Counted from the first letter of the stretch, positions 1-12,575 are shown. The stretch: 64,000 nt of DNA from Oikopleura dioica (GCA_907165135.1 OU015567.1:13769001-13833000); one strand, 5' to 3'. Numbers and translations: made by a program. Notes: generated from the letters alone by a model not told the origin.

Positions 1-1647
1 CCGGGCGATTTTACGAACACTTATCCGTATTCACGGCGCGCACATTTCCGATTTATGATTTTCACTCAGCTTTGATGCTTTATTTACTTACCAAGATTTA
101 TGTGTAAATGCTTCCGAGGGGAAGCGAGGGGCTATTGTTGTGAGCTGACTTTGATATCAATAATTAATAAACTCGTCGATTAGTTCCTGGTCGACAAAAC
201 CGTCTGAAAAGGAGCTTTCATAACCGACTGAAATTTATTTGAACACACAGTGATTTTAACCTGTCAGTCTTATCACTCATTCTCCCGGCCAGAATGTTTA
301 TCAACAAGCTAATCAGTGATTAATTTCAGTTTCGAATATTTTTACCCACTTGACCTCGAGATGATGACCTTGACCGTTTCTTCTCGCAGTAAAAAAAGAA
401 GGACTTGGACGGTGATATGAGCGAAATAAATTGTCATAAATATGAAGTTGACCTTTTACACGATTCGGGGGCACAGACAGCGCGGGGAGACTCATTGTCT
501 TTTGTGTTTAGACGCGTTCTATCACAAAACGAGCGGGCTATCATTCAGTCATGGAATGGACCAGTTATGGCTCGATTATTTTCTTAGGAATCGTCTCCCA
601 GTCAGAAGAATTTCTGGCGCAGCAAAATAATTGTCTAAAAAATGCGTTTTTGAACACTTGAATCGCGCTATTTCTATCGGAGTTGTTTTGTAAAAGAAAG
701 TCAGCTTTTGAATTATCTTGATCAAAAAAAATACAGAAAAAATGAGCTCAAGATCTGTTTATCATCCTTGATCCATCCTCCTCGAAATCCGGTTAATCCA
801 TAGACTTGAAGCCTACATTCAAATTTCGCTGCGTAAGGATTAGACAAAATAGTTAAATAAAAAATATCTACACATGATGCAATCGAGGTAGAAAAACATG
901 GCCTGAGCGACAGAGTGATTCTGCTTCCGCTCAAGCTCAATAAATTAATCCACAGCGTTCGGAAGGTGTTCCCACCACGTAGCACCTGCAATGTTCCGTA
1001 GATCTGACGATGCTCGTGCTCAAGCGGCAGATCTTTATTAGCTCGATTTCCTGAACTTGACTGACCTCTCACAGACTGATCATGGCCTTGCTTGACCTTT
1101 TTAGCAATTCATTACATGCTTAGCTAATTATTTCTTTAGATATATCTGATAGAAGCATCACTATGTTCAACCCCGCCTTGGTACACCGACGATCACGCAA
1201 AGTTTCAAAAACACCTCGATGAAAAATTTCCCAGTTCAAGGAAACGGGTGACAAGTTAGAATACAAAAAACTTGAATTTCATTGTTTTTGAATTCTCGAT
1301 TTTTGAAATCTCTGTCTCTAGTAACTCTGGAGCGTGCTTGATGACCCGTATCAAGTTATTCTCTCGCTGAGGTCAACGTCTTACCGCATCCCACAATATC
1401 CGCCGCGCATCTGGGCACACTTAGGTACTTACAGCTAGAATACTAAAATACTACATACAAGGACACCGTTTTTATTAGGCTCCATTTTTGTTATGGGCTT
1501 ATGTAATTTTTCTCCTTAGAAATTCGTTCTTTACAGAAAATTATTCAAAACATTGACCACTGGCGCTTTCAATCTCTTCCATAAATATCTATAAATAATT
1601 TTAAAGCCACTGTAAAACGTAGAGAAGAGGTGCAACTGTATCTTTTT
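1..1647. other. No supported gene (upstream region)
   Basis: I see no convincing coding exon, RNA gene or repeat here. Short open frames on both strands (for example 722-1072 on the minus strand) have no recognisable domain and no conserved splice context. The 3' part may hold the promoter and 5' UTR of the ADAMTS gene that follows. Confidence 0.5.
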
Positions 1648-4600
1648 ATGACGAAGTCTCTTTTCTATTCACTTTTCTTTTCATTCCAAGAAAGTTCAAA
1701 CTTTCCAACGTCGAAAGTTTCATTTTAATCAAATTTTCGGTAATAAAATTTCTCGTCTTAGGTTACAGCTGTTGTCTGGCGATCACGAAATCGGCTTATT
1801 CCACAGACGTTCAGTTTTCGAAAATACCACCATAAGTCTTGAATACGAACTCGAGTCGGATGCGTTTAGGTAAGAGCCTTCAATTTGCTGATCAGAAGTG
1901 ACCGCTTTTAAGCTTATCGAATTTTGGAGAAGAGTGTATTTTCGCCGTGAAGAGTGCTCCTGAAGGGCTCGTGGAGAGCAATACAACTTCCGAAGGCACT
2001 TTAAACTTATGCAATGAGGGCACGAGTGGACACGTGATTCTTAACGGCAATGACTTTCTTGTCGAGTCGATGGATGCTTCTGATTTCGGACTCAGGAAAG
2101 AGGCTTCACTTGCAAATCGGATGAAACCAATGTGGACCATTATGTGGTTAGGGTTAGGGTTTGGGTTAGGGTTATTGAGTAAAGCCATCGAAGTAAAAAT
2201 ATGATCGTGATTTACCCGATTCCCGACAAACTCCACGATGATGTATATCCGGGCATCGATCTACTGGACATTATCAATCAGAAAAAGGAAGAAGTATCTC
2301 GCGTTAGGCGAGATTCGTCACGAAATCGTAAGTATTGCCTTAAAAATGTGTGGGCTTTGAGTGTTGTTTCTCTTTGACAAGTTGTTAGTCAGACTTGTCG
2401 TAGATTTACTGCCAAGCAAGGTTAAATGATTTACGGCAAGGCGGCAGTGCTCCGAATTAAAGAGATTCTCTCAAAGAAACAAAAAAGGACACCTGTGATA
2501 TAAAGCCATCCATTTATAAAAGAAAAATCATGTTACATAATTAATGCAGTTTACACGCATGTAATCACGATAATAAAATAACTAGCCGTTCCTAGAATCA
2601 AACATTCTATCTCATTCTACCGCGCTAAAACAAAGGAGCTCCTTAATTATTTCTATATAAAGTGTCTTTCTGTCGTAACTGAGGGAAATGAACTCTCGTT
2701 CAATAAGTGGCTAAGCTATTTGACCGGAAGAATCGAAAGCCTGCTGAAAAATCAGCGGAAGCACTTTGGGAGAATTTCCATCTTTTCATTGTAAGCGCAG
2801 GTGAGGGATTTGTGCTTAGTTTATAAAAATAGTTCCTCAAGTGCGAGACGATTCATTGTCTTTTTGAGAAATAAAGACAGCCCGGCTCCGGAGTCGATTC
2901 TGAACCGGGAGACACCTGTACAGAACTGCCAATACAGGGATAATGTAATTTAATCCAAATAAACTCGCGGTAGAAGAATCGAACGGTATTCCATTCAATT
3001 CACGAAAGCCAGTCATCAATAATCGACATATTAGGGGGGTTAATAGCCATTAACGTTACGGTCAAGATTCTCCAGCTGAATCTCCTCCCAGATTTAAAAA
3101 AGTGCTTATGTAATAGACTCGTTTTCTATTTTTAATCTTGGCATAAACAAGTGTCCCGCAGAACAAGCACTTGACTTCATACGAGTTTCGAAGTTAATGG
3201 CGCGATTTATAAGTTCATTTTGATACCTTGAGTGTGACCCAAGACCCACCTGGCCGGAACATCATACGTAATACCGATTTATATCCAATTAATTTTACAC
3301 TTTTTTCAAACTAGATTCAATTGTTAAATTCCTAGTTTTTACTGCTATAATTCCGAAAATTCTATTTTCTATAAACGAATTGCCATCATAACAAAAAATT
3401 TAATGCTTCTCCAGCATTTTCGATCGAATTTTGCCGATTTGATATTGTCTGCAAGACATTCACAAGTTTATAGCATTGCGAACGGCAGATATCATTATCA
3501 AACAGCACGTTGAAATATTAATATCCTCGGCGTCATAAAAACTAAGCGAGATAAGGCATTTATCTTGTCCAAACTTCTCCATGGAAGCGTTATTCAGAAA
3601 TGTGTAAATCGGCTTTGTTCCCGATCAGCCGCCGACTTAGTTCACTTTTGGCCAAGCCAAAAGTCGAGGGATTTATGAATTCTTATGGAGTGATTCAGCC
3701 AGCCAATCCCCCGCCAATTGATAAAACTCATAGCACGTAACTTCGGTAGGATTGTCCTACGTCACGGGAATAATTCATGCCCGAAAATCTCCTCGATCCA
3801 GGAAACTAAATAATAAGCGCTAGAAATACGTCACATACAGTTTCTCAAAGGAGCTTATAACAGGTCTTTGACGCTATAAATTGGGGAGAAAACTAAGTGG
3901 CCCCTTTGAAAAGTTCATTCTAGCAACTTATTCATAGACTTTCGAAATAAATTACTTATTGCGTCTTTAAAATCATGTTTATGATAATGTTTATTTAGTC
4001 GACCCGACTGAGAACCTTGTTATCGAATTGATGATCGTTGTTGATTCCGCCTTCATCAAAAAGCATCGCGACTTGTATAGCGTCAAACTCTACTTGCAGA
4101 CGATCTTGGGAATCATGTCTAATATCTACAGGTACGTCCTTTCTCATTGCGAATTCCATTGACGTTTTGTGTCGAATGCTATTACAGTGAGTATTAGACT
4201 GAGTGAGAAATGGGTGAGTTATGAACTAGTTTGGTCATAAATTGCCGTGAATAAAGCTGCTAAAGCGTGGCTACAGGCCCACCGCGCTTGCTGCTTTACT
4301 CATTACGAATTTTTCATTCACTCACCCGAGGCCAGGTCCAAGGTCCGCTTCTAAACCCAAGCCTACCGTGGCCGTATATCTTACGGGCTTGGTACCCCTA
4401 CTCAACCTAAAGGAGGTGAAAATCAAGCGATTACGACGCATAGCATGCCTGAGTCAAGGAAACGGAATAAAGTAACAACTGTAGCTCTGAATCCGGTACA
4501 GCATGTCAGCGGATAATAGCTTATTCCAAAGATTAGATAATCGTGTCTAACATTCAAAAATTTAGAGATCCAAGCCTGGGCGTACGAATCGAACTTCGAA

Positions 4601-7600
4601 TCCTTGACACGATTTTAATGCACCGGGATCGCTTCCGCATCTATCAAGACGCAGAAGTGACCTTGAGAAACTTCTGTGAGTACCAACACGATTACTACAG
4701 ACGAAAGCGTTTGCATCCCGCTGATCACGCAATTTTCCTCACTGGAGTTGACATTTGCGTCGGTGGCTATCGCCCTAGCTGTCCTACGCTCGGTTTTGCT
4801 AACATCGGTGGGATGTGCGACTCTAAGGGACGACGTTCTTGCTCGATTAGTCAAGACTCCGGCCTCGCTACTGCCTACACCGCCGCGCACGAAATGGGAC
4901 ACTCATTTGGAATAATGCATGACGGAGATCAAAATTCCTGCTTCCGTTCTCAAGGCATGCTCATGGCGTCGAAACTTGCCGGCTCTACTTCAGGGTCAAT
5001 CAAGTGGTCTGAGTGTTCCCGAAGAAAACTATTGCAATTCCTATACAGTCCTGGATCTGACTGCTTGCGAGAAACCTCTAGGCGCTCAAAGCCAGTAACG
5101 ATTCATCAAACGAGCAGCTCAAGTTCTGTGAGACTCCGGTCATTGCGCTCTATCCGTCCCCAATTACCCGGGGAAGTTTACTCGGCCGACGAACAATGCA
5201 GGTATGTATAATCACTTCCTCTCTATTTTCGAAGCTGAAAATATCCACCTGTTTCTCCATCAGATGGTTTACTTTTCGTCTAGACTCGCCTACGGAGCAA
5301 GTAGCTCGGTGTGTTCTTATGCGGCCGCGGGCGACGACCTTTGCAAATACCTTTTCTGCAACGTTGCGGACACTTTCTACGGACAAAAATGCATCTCGAT
5401 GAAAATGCCTCCCGCAGAAGGCACATCTTGTGGCCGTGGAAAATGGTGCAGACAAGGAAGCTGTGTCCGAGAAGGTGGTTACTCAAGTGCAATTGATGGT
5501 AACTGGGGATCTTGGGGCTCCTGGTCTCCTTGCCCGGCGGAATGTGGCTCAACTGGTGTTCGAGTTCGAACAAGAACCTGTTCCGATCCTGCGCCTGCCT
5601 ATGGTGGACTGTACTGCAGAGGGAATCACGAAGATACTAGGACTTGCATGGGCGAAGCATGTGATACGTACTCAATGTTCTCGCGAGAGGATCAATGTAA
5701 ACAACTCCAGCCTTCGTACCGTGCCCGCTCACTACGCGCGCTGACAGGTACCTCGTCGAGCAACAACTCGTGGAAGCCATACCTTACGGCAGCAAACTAT
5801 CGATCATGTAAACTGCAATGCCAAAGTACTGGCGACATGTACGATACTAAAGTCGTCAGCACGATTGTCGCAGACGGCACGAGCTGCGGAAAGGTACGTA
5901 AAAAGCATGATCCGCAAGGAATTTCTTGGGATTTTAATGATCTGATCATTATTGAAACTTTTACAGGATGGCACAAGCTATTGTTATGAAGGAAAATGCC
6001 GACGAATCGGTTGTGACGGAGCCATGGACGGTATGGAGCTCGATAAATGCGGAGTCTGTGGAGGTGATTCTACTTCATGCATTCATAAGCGATTCGTGTG
6101 GGTTGCGGGATCACGAGGACGGGAAAAACCTCTAGAGATCCCAGCAACTGCTACCAACGTCGAAATTAGCCAGGTTGAATACAGTAGTCGTTAGGTCATG
6201 CTTCAGCGTAATTTTTAGGCGGTCGCAGCCACTTCATCACTCCAAATGAGCTCGCTGGACAATGATCCTACTGAGATTGACTTTTCTGGAAAAATGGCTG
6301 CTCAGGTGACCTTGGCTGGCTCCGAGTGGTACTATGAGCGGTCAATCAGGTCCAAAGAAGAAATCTCTTCGCCGGGGCCCTTGGCGACTTCTGTTAGGAA
6401 AGAGTTCTGAATTCAAACGCAAGCTGGACCATTATTTTATGTGCGCAGCTGATTTGAGCGACACGATTTAGTGATTTTTATGATTCTAGTCCCTACCGCA
6501 TCGCTTTTGATTCCTTACACCTAGAATCTGCTGAAATAGATCAAATGTCCTGAGGGTCAATATCAGACAGCTCATCTTCCAATAGAGCGGAAATATTAAA
6601 TGAGAATTTGTGGAAGGAAGTGCTTCTTCCTGTAATAAACAACGGCTTTATTCTCTTTTTGAATAAGTTGTGTTGGCTCAGCATTCGAACTTTTACAAAG
6701 ATTCATGTCAAAAGTACATTATGGACAGCCAACTTTCACCGTCAGCTACTACATAAGCCGTGATGTTGTCCTGGACGAGATAAGTCCGGAACTCGTCGAA
6801 GATCCTTATGTTTGGGAAGACGAGCCGGAAGCATGCTCTAAAACCTGTGGAGTTGGAGGAATAAAAGTCATCAAATCGACATGTGTTGAGAAAGCAACAA
6901 AAATCAAGGTGTCCTCGGACCACTGCAAAGATCCACCACCTCGATGGAGAACAGAGCCGTGCGAGCTCGAAGACTGTCCTGCTCTTGCAAGATGGGAATC
7001 TAGTGAATGGGGAAGCTGTTCAGCTAATTGTGGTCATGGAACAGCCACGAGAATAGTCCGATGTATAAAGGAAATAAACGGACAAGAAGTAATTGTTTCG
7101 ACAGATCAGTGTCAAAACGAGCCAAAACCATCAGGAAAGGTTCTTTCTATGTCTGCGAATAACAGTAACATGGACTGTTAAACAGCTGATCCATCATTAG
7201 CTGAAAAACTTCAGAGTTTATTGGAGATACTTAAACTTAAGCCGAGTACAAGCTGAACGCGCTATAAATCAAAGTGCATAATCCCTCTTTGACTGCATGA
7301 CTAAAGGATGAACTCAATAAAAGACTCTCAGACCTGTCAAATCACGCCTTGCACCGCAAAGTGGACCTTTTCAACGTGGTCAAGGGTAAGTTCTCTCATT
7401 CTAGAGATTTCTTTTTTAAAATAATTTTAGTGCTCTGCTCAATGTCCTTCGCATAGCTCTGGCACTGTAAATGGAGAGCAAACGAGGGCAGCTTCCTGTC
7501 GAAGGATTGATAATATTTCAATTCTCTCACACAGCGAAAACTGCCAAGGTTCAAGGCCAGCAGATCAGACACGCAACTGCAGGCGACGGTGCCACGGGCG

Positions 7601-8006
7601 ACGTGGTAACTCCTCATCGAGGCGGCAACTTGCAAATTGGCGAACAGGAGCGTGGACTTCTGTAAGAACCCTAAAAGTATTCAAAGCTCATTTAAATAAT
7701 TCTAGTGTTCAAAAACATGCGGGGGAGGAGAACAGCATCGCTCAGTCAAGTGCAGAAGCAGGCGAGGATGCCGAGGACGGAAGCCACTTAGCTCTCAGGC
7801 TTGTAATATCCAAAGGTAAGATTAAACCAAATGACTTTATGCCGACTGAACTTTTCAGCTGCCCTGTGTACAGTACGCAAATGCCATCAACGTCGATGAG
7901 ACCGGAGAGATGTGTGGATATGTATCAAGCTTGCACGAAAATACGAAGCAGTTGCGGCTCACATAACTTTAACGAAATCTGCTGCCACACTTGCTCCAAT
8001 ACGTAA
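1648..8006 (+). CDS. ADAMTS-type secreted metalloprotease with PLAC domain
   Basis: Multi-exon zinc protease of the extracellular matrix. Readable exons are about 1762-1870, 1914-2143, 2185-2327, 3999-4131, 4566-5201, 5284-5893, 5967-6173, 6219 to about 6408, about 6682-7139, 7332-7385, 7431-7661, 7706-7815 and 7859-8006; most junctions keep frame. Domain order: prodomain, furin-type site RVRR (near 2300), metalloprotease with zinc motif HEMGHSFGIMHD (4888-4923) and a following Met-turn, disintegrin-like region, first thrombospondin repeat (WGSWGSWSPC), Cys-rich region with CGVCGG, spacer, four more thrombospondin repeats, and a C-terminal PLAC domain (CCHTC). A PLAC ending plus several C-terminal repeats resembles the ADAMTS16/18 or ADAMTS7/12 groups; I cannot assign a subtype. 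The start at 1648 is tentative: it gives a hydrophobic N-terminus but needs a weak GTCGAA donor. The spacer-to-second-repeat junction (6410-6690) is unresolved. The catalytic motif is intact, so the enzyme is probably active. Confidence 0.88.
2144..2184 (+). repeat. Intron composed of TTAGGG-like repeats
   Basis: A 41-nt intron of the ADAMTS gene starts GTGG and ends AAAG. Its body has TTAGGG units plus a TTTGGG variant. Removing it joins AT to C as an Ile codon and keeps the prodomain frame open on both sides. Confidence 0.75.
2328..3998 (+). other. Long ADAMTS intron, no gene seen
   Basis: This 1.67-kb intron (GTAAGT to TTTAG) separates the furin-site exon from the first catalytic exon. 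It is far longer than most introns here. I see no nested gene, RNA or repeat in it. Confidence 0.7.
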
Positions 8007-8502
8007 TCATACGAATGAGCAAAAACAACAAAAACCACTTCCTTCACAAACGAAAAGAAAACAGATTATCGAACCTCAGTTCACTGCCAAACTCAGGCGA
8101 CTATTGATACTAGTAAGTCGGAAAATGATCCGATCTTCAAAAGCCGAACCAAAAATGTCATGATCATAAACCTCATCTTATTTAAATATATATAAAAATG
8201 CACCTCTCTTTGATATATCTTATGCTCTGATACTTCACAAAACAAAAATTAAACTTGCTTCATCCGAAAAAATATCTCACTGTGAAAAAAACAAACTCGT
8301 TAAACTACCTTGCTATTCACTGTACTGTTCTGTAAAAAATAATGCAGTACAGTGAATTTTGAAAAACTGTCAAGAATGATCATTGCTGTATAATATTTTC
8401 AATAAATTGCTTTGCAAATTATAACTCTTCCTTGATTTCAATTTAGGGTCAAATTTATTGGACAGAAAATTTAGGGCCAAAAGAATTTTTTAAAGAAATA
8501 AT
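8007..8502. other. Intergenic, convergent 3' ends
   Basis: AT-rich sequence between the ADAMTS stop and the stop of the minus-strand fibrinogen-like gene. It must hold both 3' UTRs. The one structured element is a 43-nt perfect inverted repeat at 8315-8357. Confidence 0.6.
8315..8357. repeat. Perfect 13-bp stem-loop
   Basis: ATTCACTGTACTG is followed after 17 nt by its exact reverse complement. It lies between two converging genes. It could be a small transposon remnant, a 3'-end signal or a structured RNA; the sequence does not decide. Confidence 0.6.
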
Positions 8503-9792
8503 TTATCCGTAGTAGTCCTTGCCTCCGTATGAGCCGTAGTCACCACCTTCGTATACTGGTCCACCACCGTATGCACCGTAATCGCCAACAGCGAGGCATT
8601 TAGGATGGTCGTTCTTTTCTTTCAGTTGGCCGACAGCGAGTCGAGTAAACTGTTCATATCCACGATGGTTGTTCAGAACATTGGAGACGGCATTGGCATC
8701 AAGAGTCGATCCACCATCGCACATTGGAGAGCCGTTAGATGCCTGATACTGACCTCGGGAAGACCTGATGTTAAAGACGGAAACGTCGTTATCCGTCTGC
8801 GCGAGGAGCTTGTCAGAGTTGTCCAGAACGGCGTCGATGAAATCATCACCGGCCCAGTAATTGGCTGGTCCGCAAGCGGCATCACCGAAGCTGGCAGCTG
8901 CACCAAATCCGTTCTTCCAGTTGCCTGCTGAGTAAGTTCTGTTTTCGTAGTGGTGGAAGACAGTCCAGGCGTTTCCAGAAGAGCTGAACTCGCATTGAAC
9001 GGGCTTGGCACCAGCATTCGTGTTGACCATGTATACACCTGAAGAAACTCGAAGCTCAGATTGGTAGCCAGTCTCTTCGGTGAGATCTTCGACGATATCA
9101 GCGCAAGAGGAGCCAGATGGGACACCGAATCGGCATCGCTGAGTTCCGAAGCAAGGCGCTTGGTCGTAGCAAGAGTCGTAGGCATCACTGGCACGCTTAT
9201 TGAGCTCCATGTATCCTTGCTTGTCCTCTCGGGCGTTATCTCGGAGGGCCATGAGGCGGTCGTTGACGCTTTGAACTCGCTGGTAATCCTGCTGGAGTGT
9301 AGCGAGAAAGCGACTTTCTTGAGCCTCAAGCTCATTCCTGTTCTTTGAGATGTCGGTCATCAAGCCGTTGAACTCATCCATCTTGCCCTTGAGATCCTCG
9401 ACGATTTCGTCTCGTGCCGCACTGACTCGATCTTGGTAGTTTTTGTGCTCGGCCATGATGTTACCGCGAATTTTCGTGAACTTATCGGGAAGCTCATGAT
9501 CAAGGGTACAATGATTTGGGCAGAGATTCCAGTGGAGCGAGCATTGTCCGGGGTTTCGGTCAATAAGGGAGGTTCGCCCAACAAAGATATCAACCTGCTG
9601 GTGACCTTCCTTGAGGCTGACCTCCCATTGTCTCTCGATCTCGGTGATCTCTTCGCCGTGGTCGCTCTTTGAAGTGACTTTCTTGAGCTCGTCATACTTA
9701 GAAGTCCCCTCTCGCTCGAGTTTCTTCCAAGAGTTGCGGGTGGAACGGCTAGCGATAGCCGCCCCTATTAAAAATGTTGAAAACAGTCTCAT
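8503..9792 (-). CDS. Secreted coiled-coil protein with partial fibrinogen-like domain
   Basis: Intronless 429-residue frame. It starts with a signal peptide (MRLFSTFLIGAAIASRS), followed by a long charged helical region (about residues 20-190) that looks coiled-coil. Residues about 225-430 carry the first half of a fibrinogen C-terminal-like fold: SGVYMVNT, WTVFHHYEN, NWKNGFG and NYWAGDDFID match the family pattern GVY-WTVF-W-GFG-WLGND. The usual calcium-binding and C-terminal cysteine section is not recognisable; instead the chain ends in a Gly/Tyr-rich tail (GGDYGSYGGKDYYG). It is probably an extracellular matrix or house-type structural protein, though that role is inference from signal peptide, coiled coil and tail. 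The strand and start are well supported by the uninterrupted frame. Confidence 0.8.
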   Translation of the reverse strand: MRLFSTFLIGAAIASRSTRNSWKKLEREGTSKYDELKKVTSKSDHGEEITEIERQWEVSLKEGHQQVDIFVGRTSLIDRNPGQCSLHWNLCPNHCTLDHELPDKFTKIRGNIMAEHKNYQDRVSAARDEIVEDLKGKMDEFNGLMTDISKNRNELEAQESRFLATLQQDYQRVQSVNDRLMALRDNAREDKQGYMELNKRASDAYDSCYDQAPCFGTQRCRFGVPSGSSCADIVEDLTEETGYQSELRVSSGVYMVNTNAGAKPVQCEFSSSGNAWTVFHHYENRTYSAGNWKNGFGAAASFGDAACGPANYWAGDDFIDAVLDNSDKLLAQTDNDVSVFNIRSSRGQYQASNGSPMCDGGSTLDANAVSNVLNNHRGYEQFTRLAVGQLKEKNDHPKCLAVGDYGAYGGGPVYEGGDYGSYGGKDYYG

Positions 9793-9985
9793 TTCTAGTT
9801 CTTACTGAGACGATGCAAGTCGAGCACCCGGCTTTATGCATGGATATGTTGTTTATTAGTCGCAGGCAAATAAATACACAGAAGAATCTAGTGGTGAACT
9901 CAAACAGCAAGAGTTTTCTTTATGTTTGCCAAGTACTGGACTTGATCTGGTTTGGTAGTTTGTGAAGAATAGTAGAATAAAATGG

Positions 9986-10355
9986 CTAGTTATCGTCGGA
10001 AGTTCCCTTTGCTCCCCAATATTTTAGATCTTCCTCGACTTGTTTCAGATCTTCGACTCGTTTTTTGTGATCTTCCATCGATATTTGAACATGTCCTCTG
10101 CATAAACATAATAAAGAAACGTATGTTCACAAATAAATATTACCTAAACGGATGATCCGGATCGAGTAAAAGCTCCTTCTGCGTATGCTGTTTCATCATA
10201 TAAACTATCACGAAGATCATAAAAATCAAAAAGTAAAACAATTTTTTTGTGCATCTGCCCATCGCATCAAGTGTAGAATTTAGTTCCTTGAAAGCAAGTG
10301 AAATCTTCGGCCGCATGCTCTGTACTTCTTCCGCTATCATGTTAACTGCCTCCAT
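9986..10355 (-). CDS. Small single-pass membrane protein, unrecognised
   Basis: Two exons (10355-10144 and 10097-9986) are separated by a 46-nt GT-AG intron; the junction gives HPFRGHVQISMEDH. The product is about 107 residues: an N-terminal amphipathic helical part, one membrane segment (KLFYFLIFMIFVIVYMM, about residues 39-55), a basic stretch, then an acidic helical tail (VEDLKQVEEDLKYW). No family recognised. Its short length and charge suggest a tail-facing organelle or ER membrane protein, but this is a guess. Confidence 0.65.
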
Positions 10356-11578
10356 TGCAAGTTATAATTCAATGAGTACTGACAAAAATGAAAAACCGAT
10401 AAACCCGAAATCTTACTTTAGCTTGTTGATAGCGGAAGAAGCCCGAGGCAGTGGCGCGCAAGTTCTATAATTCTAGCCGCAAGTAATTAATCCTCACGAA
10501 TATTTCGACCATAATGTACAGCTCAACGATACTTGATTCGAGACCTGAATTCTATTCAATTCAGTTATAGAAAATAGCAAATTTCAAATTACTGTAAGGG
10601 GTTCCAAAAGGTTTCGGAAGGCCTTTGCCTGGTGAAAAACCTTTGTATCTATCTTTGGAACTTTACCCCTAAACACTTGGTAACACCTTGGTAAACACTT
10701 CCAAGTAAGCTAAAAACCCACAATATTTATTGACAAAAGGAAAATTTTCCCACCTGTTACGATTTTTAGGATACCTCTAACTTGGAGGCTCTAAGTCAAA
10801 TATTGAACAGATGTCTTTGTTCCTTAAAGTCTTAGTAACAGAACACTATCCTGGACGGTCCATCAAGATCTATTACAGAGAGTGAGTGCTAAAGTGGCGA
10901 GATGACACAAATGATTTGTGTCAAATCCCAGATGTTTTTCGAGTACTTGATTTTCTCTGCTGTAATAACACGCCATAAAAATCATTGAAATCGAACTCCC
11001 TTCTCCTCGGTTTGATACCAGACGGCACTTGACGATGAAGCGGACATTGAAATCGAAAATTTGAAAGTGGGAGCATAAAATTGTCTTCCGGCAGAAGGTG
11101 CGACTGTGTAATTACAGAAATCAATAAACGGAAGGGCCGATTGATAATAATCAATAATTCTTTGAATCTCTCGACTCTTCATTTAGGATGTGGGGATGAC
11201 AAGAATAAGAAAAAATAATCTTATACTGCAAAATTCTTGAAAAAATTTTTTTGGAAATTTTATTAGAAAACAAAAACAGTACAGTGTAGCTTTCATTGAT
11301 AGTTTTAAAAGAATCCTTACTGCTGTTATTCTCTTCATAATACTACTGACTCGTGAATTTTCCGAGTCATCAACCAACATGGTTCAGAGTTTGACAGGCG
11401 ACTAACTAAATAATTACTCCTAAATCGTTCCGTATCGGAAAAGGCGGTCAGCGTGGTGCAGCTCGACTGGAGCTTTGAGATGGCGCTCTTCAAATAGATG
11501 GGTTCGAGAGCAATAACGGGAATATAAATTCCATCACAAATGCAACTATCTTCATCGAGACAAAGCAAAATTGCAAAT
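10356..11578. other. Intergenic, nothing clearly supported
   Basis: It lies between divergent genes and so holds their promoters. A minus-strand open stretch at 10921-11182 has some protein-like composition but no recognisable domain or splice partners. A low-complexity patch of repeated ACCTTTG/CTTGGTAA words lies at about 10600-10710. Confidence 0.45.
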
Positions 11579-12575
11579 ATGAACATTGAGAACAACACTC
11601 AAGCAATAAATGCAACAGCTGATAGTGCTTGCGACAGTGGAATACAGTGGATTTTCCTTCTTTTCGGTGAGTGCGTTTCTTCGCCCACTGAGACCGTCGG
11701 CTTTTTCCTCGGAATCTTCTCAATTCTGTGCTGGTTCCTCGTCTACTTGCCTCAACTCTATGAGAACTACAAAAGAGGACGCTGCGATGATGCCCTGTCA
11801 ATTTGGTTTTTAATATTTTGGCTCTTTGGAGACACGTAAGCTTTTATTTCTAATTATCAACACATATCTCTGCTCATCGGTTCCCCCTTATGCGGCTTCA
11901 ATTAGTTATTGCTTTCATTTCTGTCAACTTATCAAAGATTTCAGTGCCAACTTAACAGGATGTCTACTAACGCATCAGTTCCCGATTCAAACTCTGACAG
12001 CGATCTACTACGTTATGATGGACGTAGGAATCATCGCTCAGTTTTTCTACTACACGCTCAAGAACCAAACCAACCATCCTTTGGATTGGCAATCTCTTTC
12101 GACAGCAGCCTTGGTTGTCGGTATTCCTTTGACAACACAACAGACATTTGGGACAGAAAAATTGACATTTAAGTCCACCGCCGAAGAGATTGGTTACCTC
12201 GTTGGACTGATGTCTACGTTGTTTTACCTGGGTTCTCGGCTGCCTCAAATTATCAAAAACTTCAAGCGGGGCAAAACTGAAGGCGTTCATCCTTTCACTT
12301 TCCTGCTCGCTGTGGTTGCAAACTTTGCTTACGCTGCTTCTGTTTTACTCAGCAAGGCAGAGGATGGCCACTCTTATAAGTACTTCGTCATGCAGCATTT
12401 ACCTTGGCTGCTTGGCTCACTTGGGACTGTCGCTCTTGACTTGACGATCCTGCTCCAATGTTTGTTTCTTGGAAAATCAGGAGACTCGATGATGAGCAAA
12501 ATGTCTTACGATGAACTAGATGATCTCTTGGATATCTACAGCGAGTACGAACCTCTTCTCAGACGACCCCAATAA
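11579..12575 (+). CDS. slc66a1: PQ-loop lysosomal amino-acid transporter (SLC66A1/PQLC2-like)
   Basis: Two exons, 11579-11835 and 11945-12575. The join gives ACT (Thr) and the chain continues into NLTGCLLTHQF. The seven-helix PQ-loop architecture is clear: the first PQ motif is VYLPQLYENYKRG and the second is SRLPQIIKNFKRGKTEGV, each in the expected helix. Family members export cationic amino acids from lysosomes and recruit C9orf72 complexes. The C-terminus EYEPLLRRPQ contains an acidic dileucine-type lysosome sorting signal (EPLL), as in SLC66A1. An upstream in-frame ATG at 11540 is possible, but the conserved part starts after 11579. N-glycosylation sites (NNT, NAT) near the N-terminus fit a lumenal N-tail. 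Confidence 0.85.

Noticed and set aside
722-1072. 116-codon minus-strand open frame
   Set aside because: No domain, no splice context, and composition like non-coding sequence.
7912-8163. Plus-strand frame starting MWICIKLARKY
   Set aside because: It overlaps the ADAMTS PLAC exon in another frame; the CCHTC-ending frame is the real one.
8673-9335. 220-codon minus-strand frame
   Set aside because: Shadow of the fibrinogen-like gene; low complexity Ser/Thr composition without domain features.
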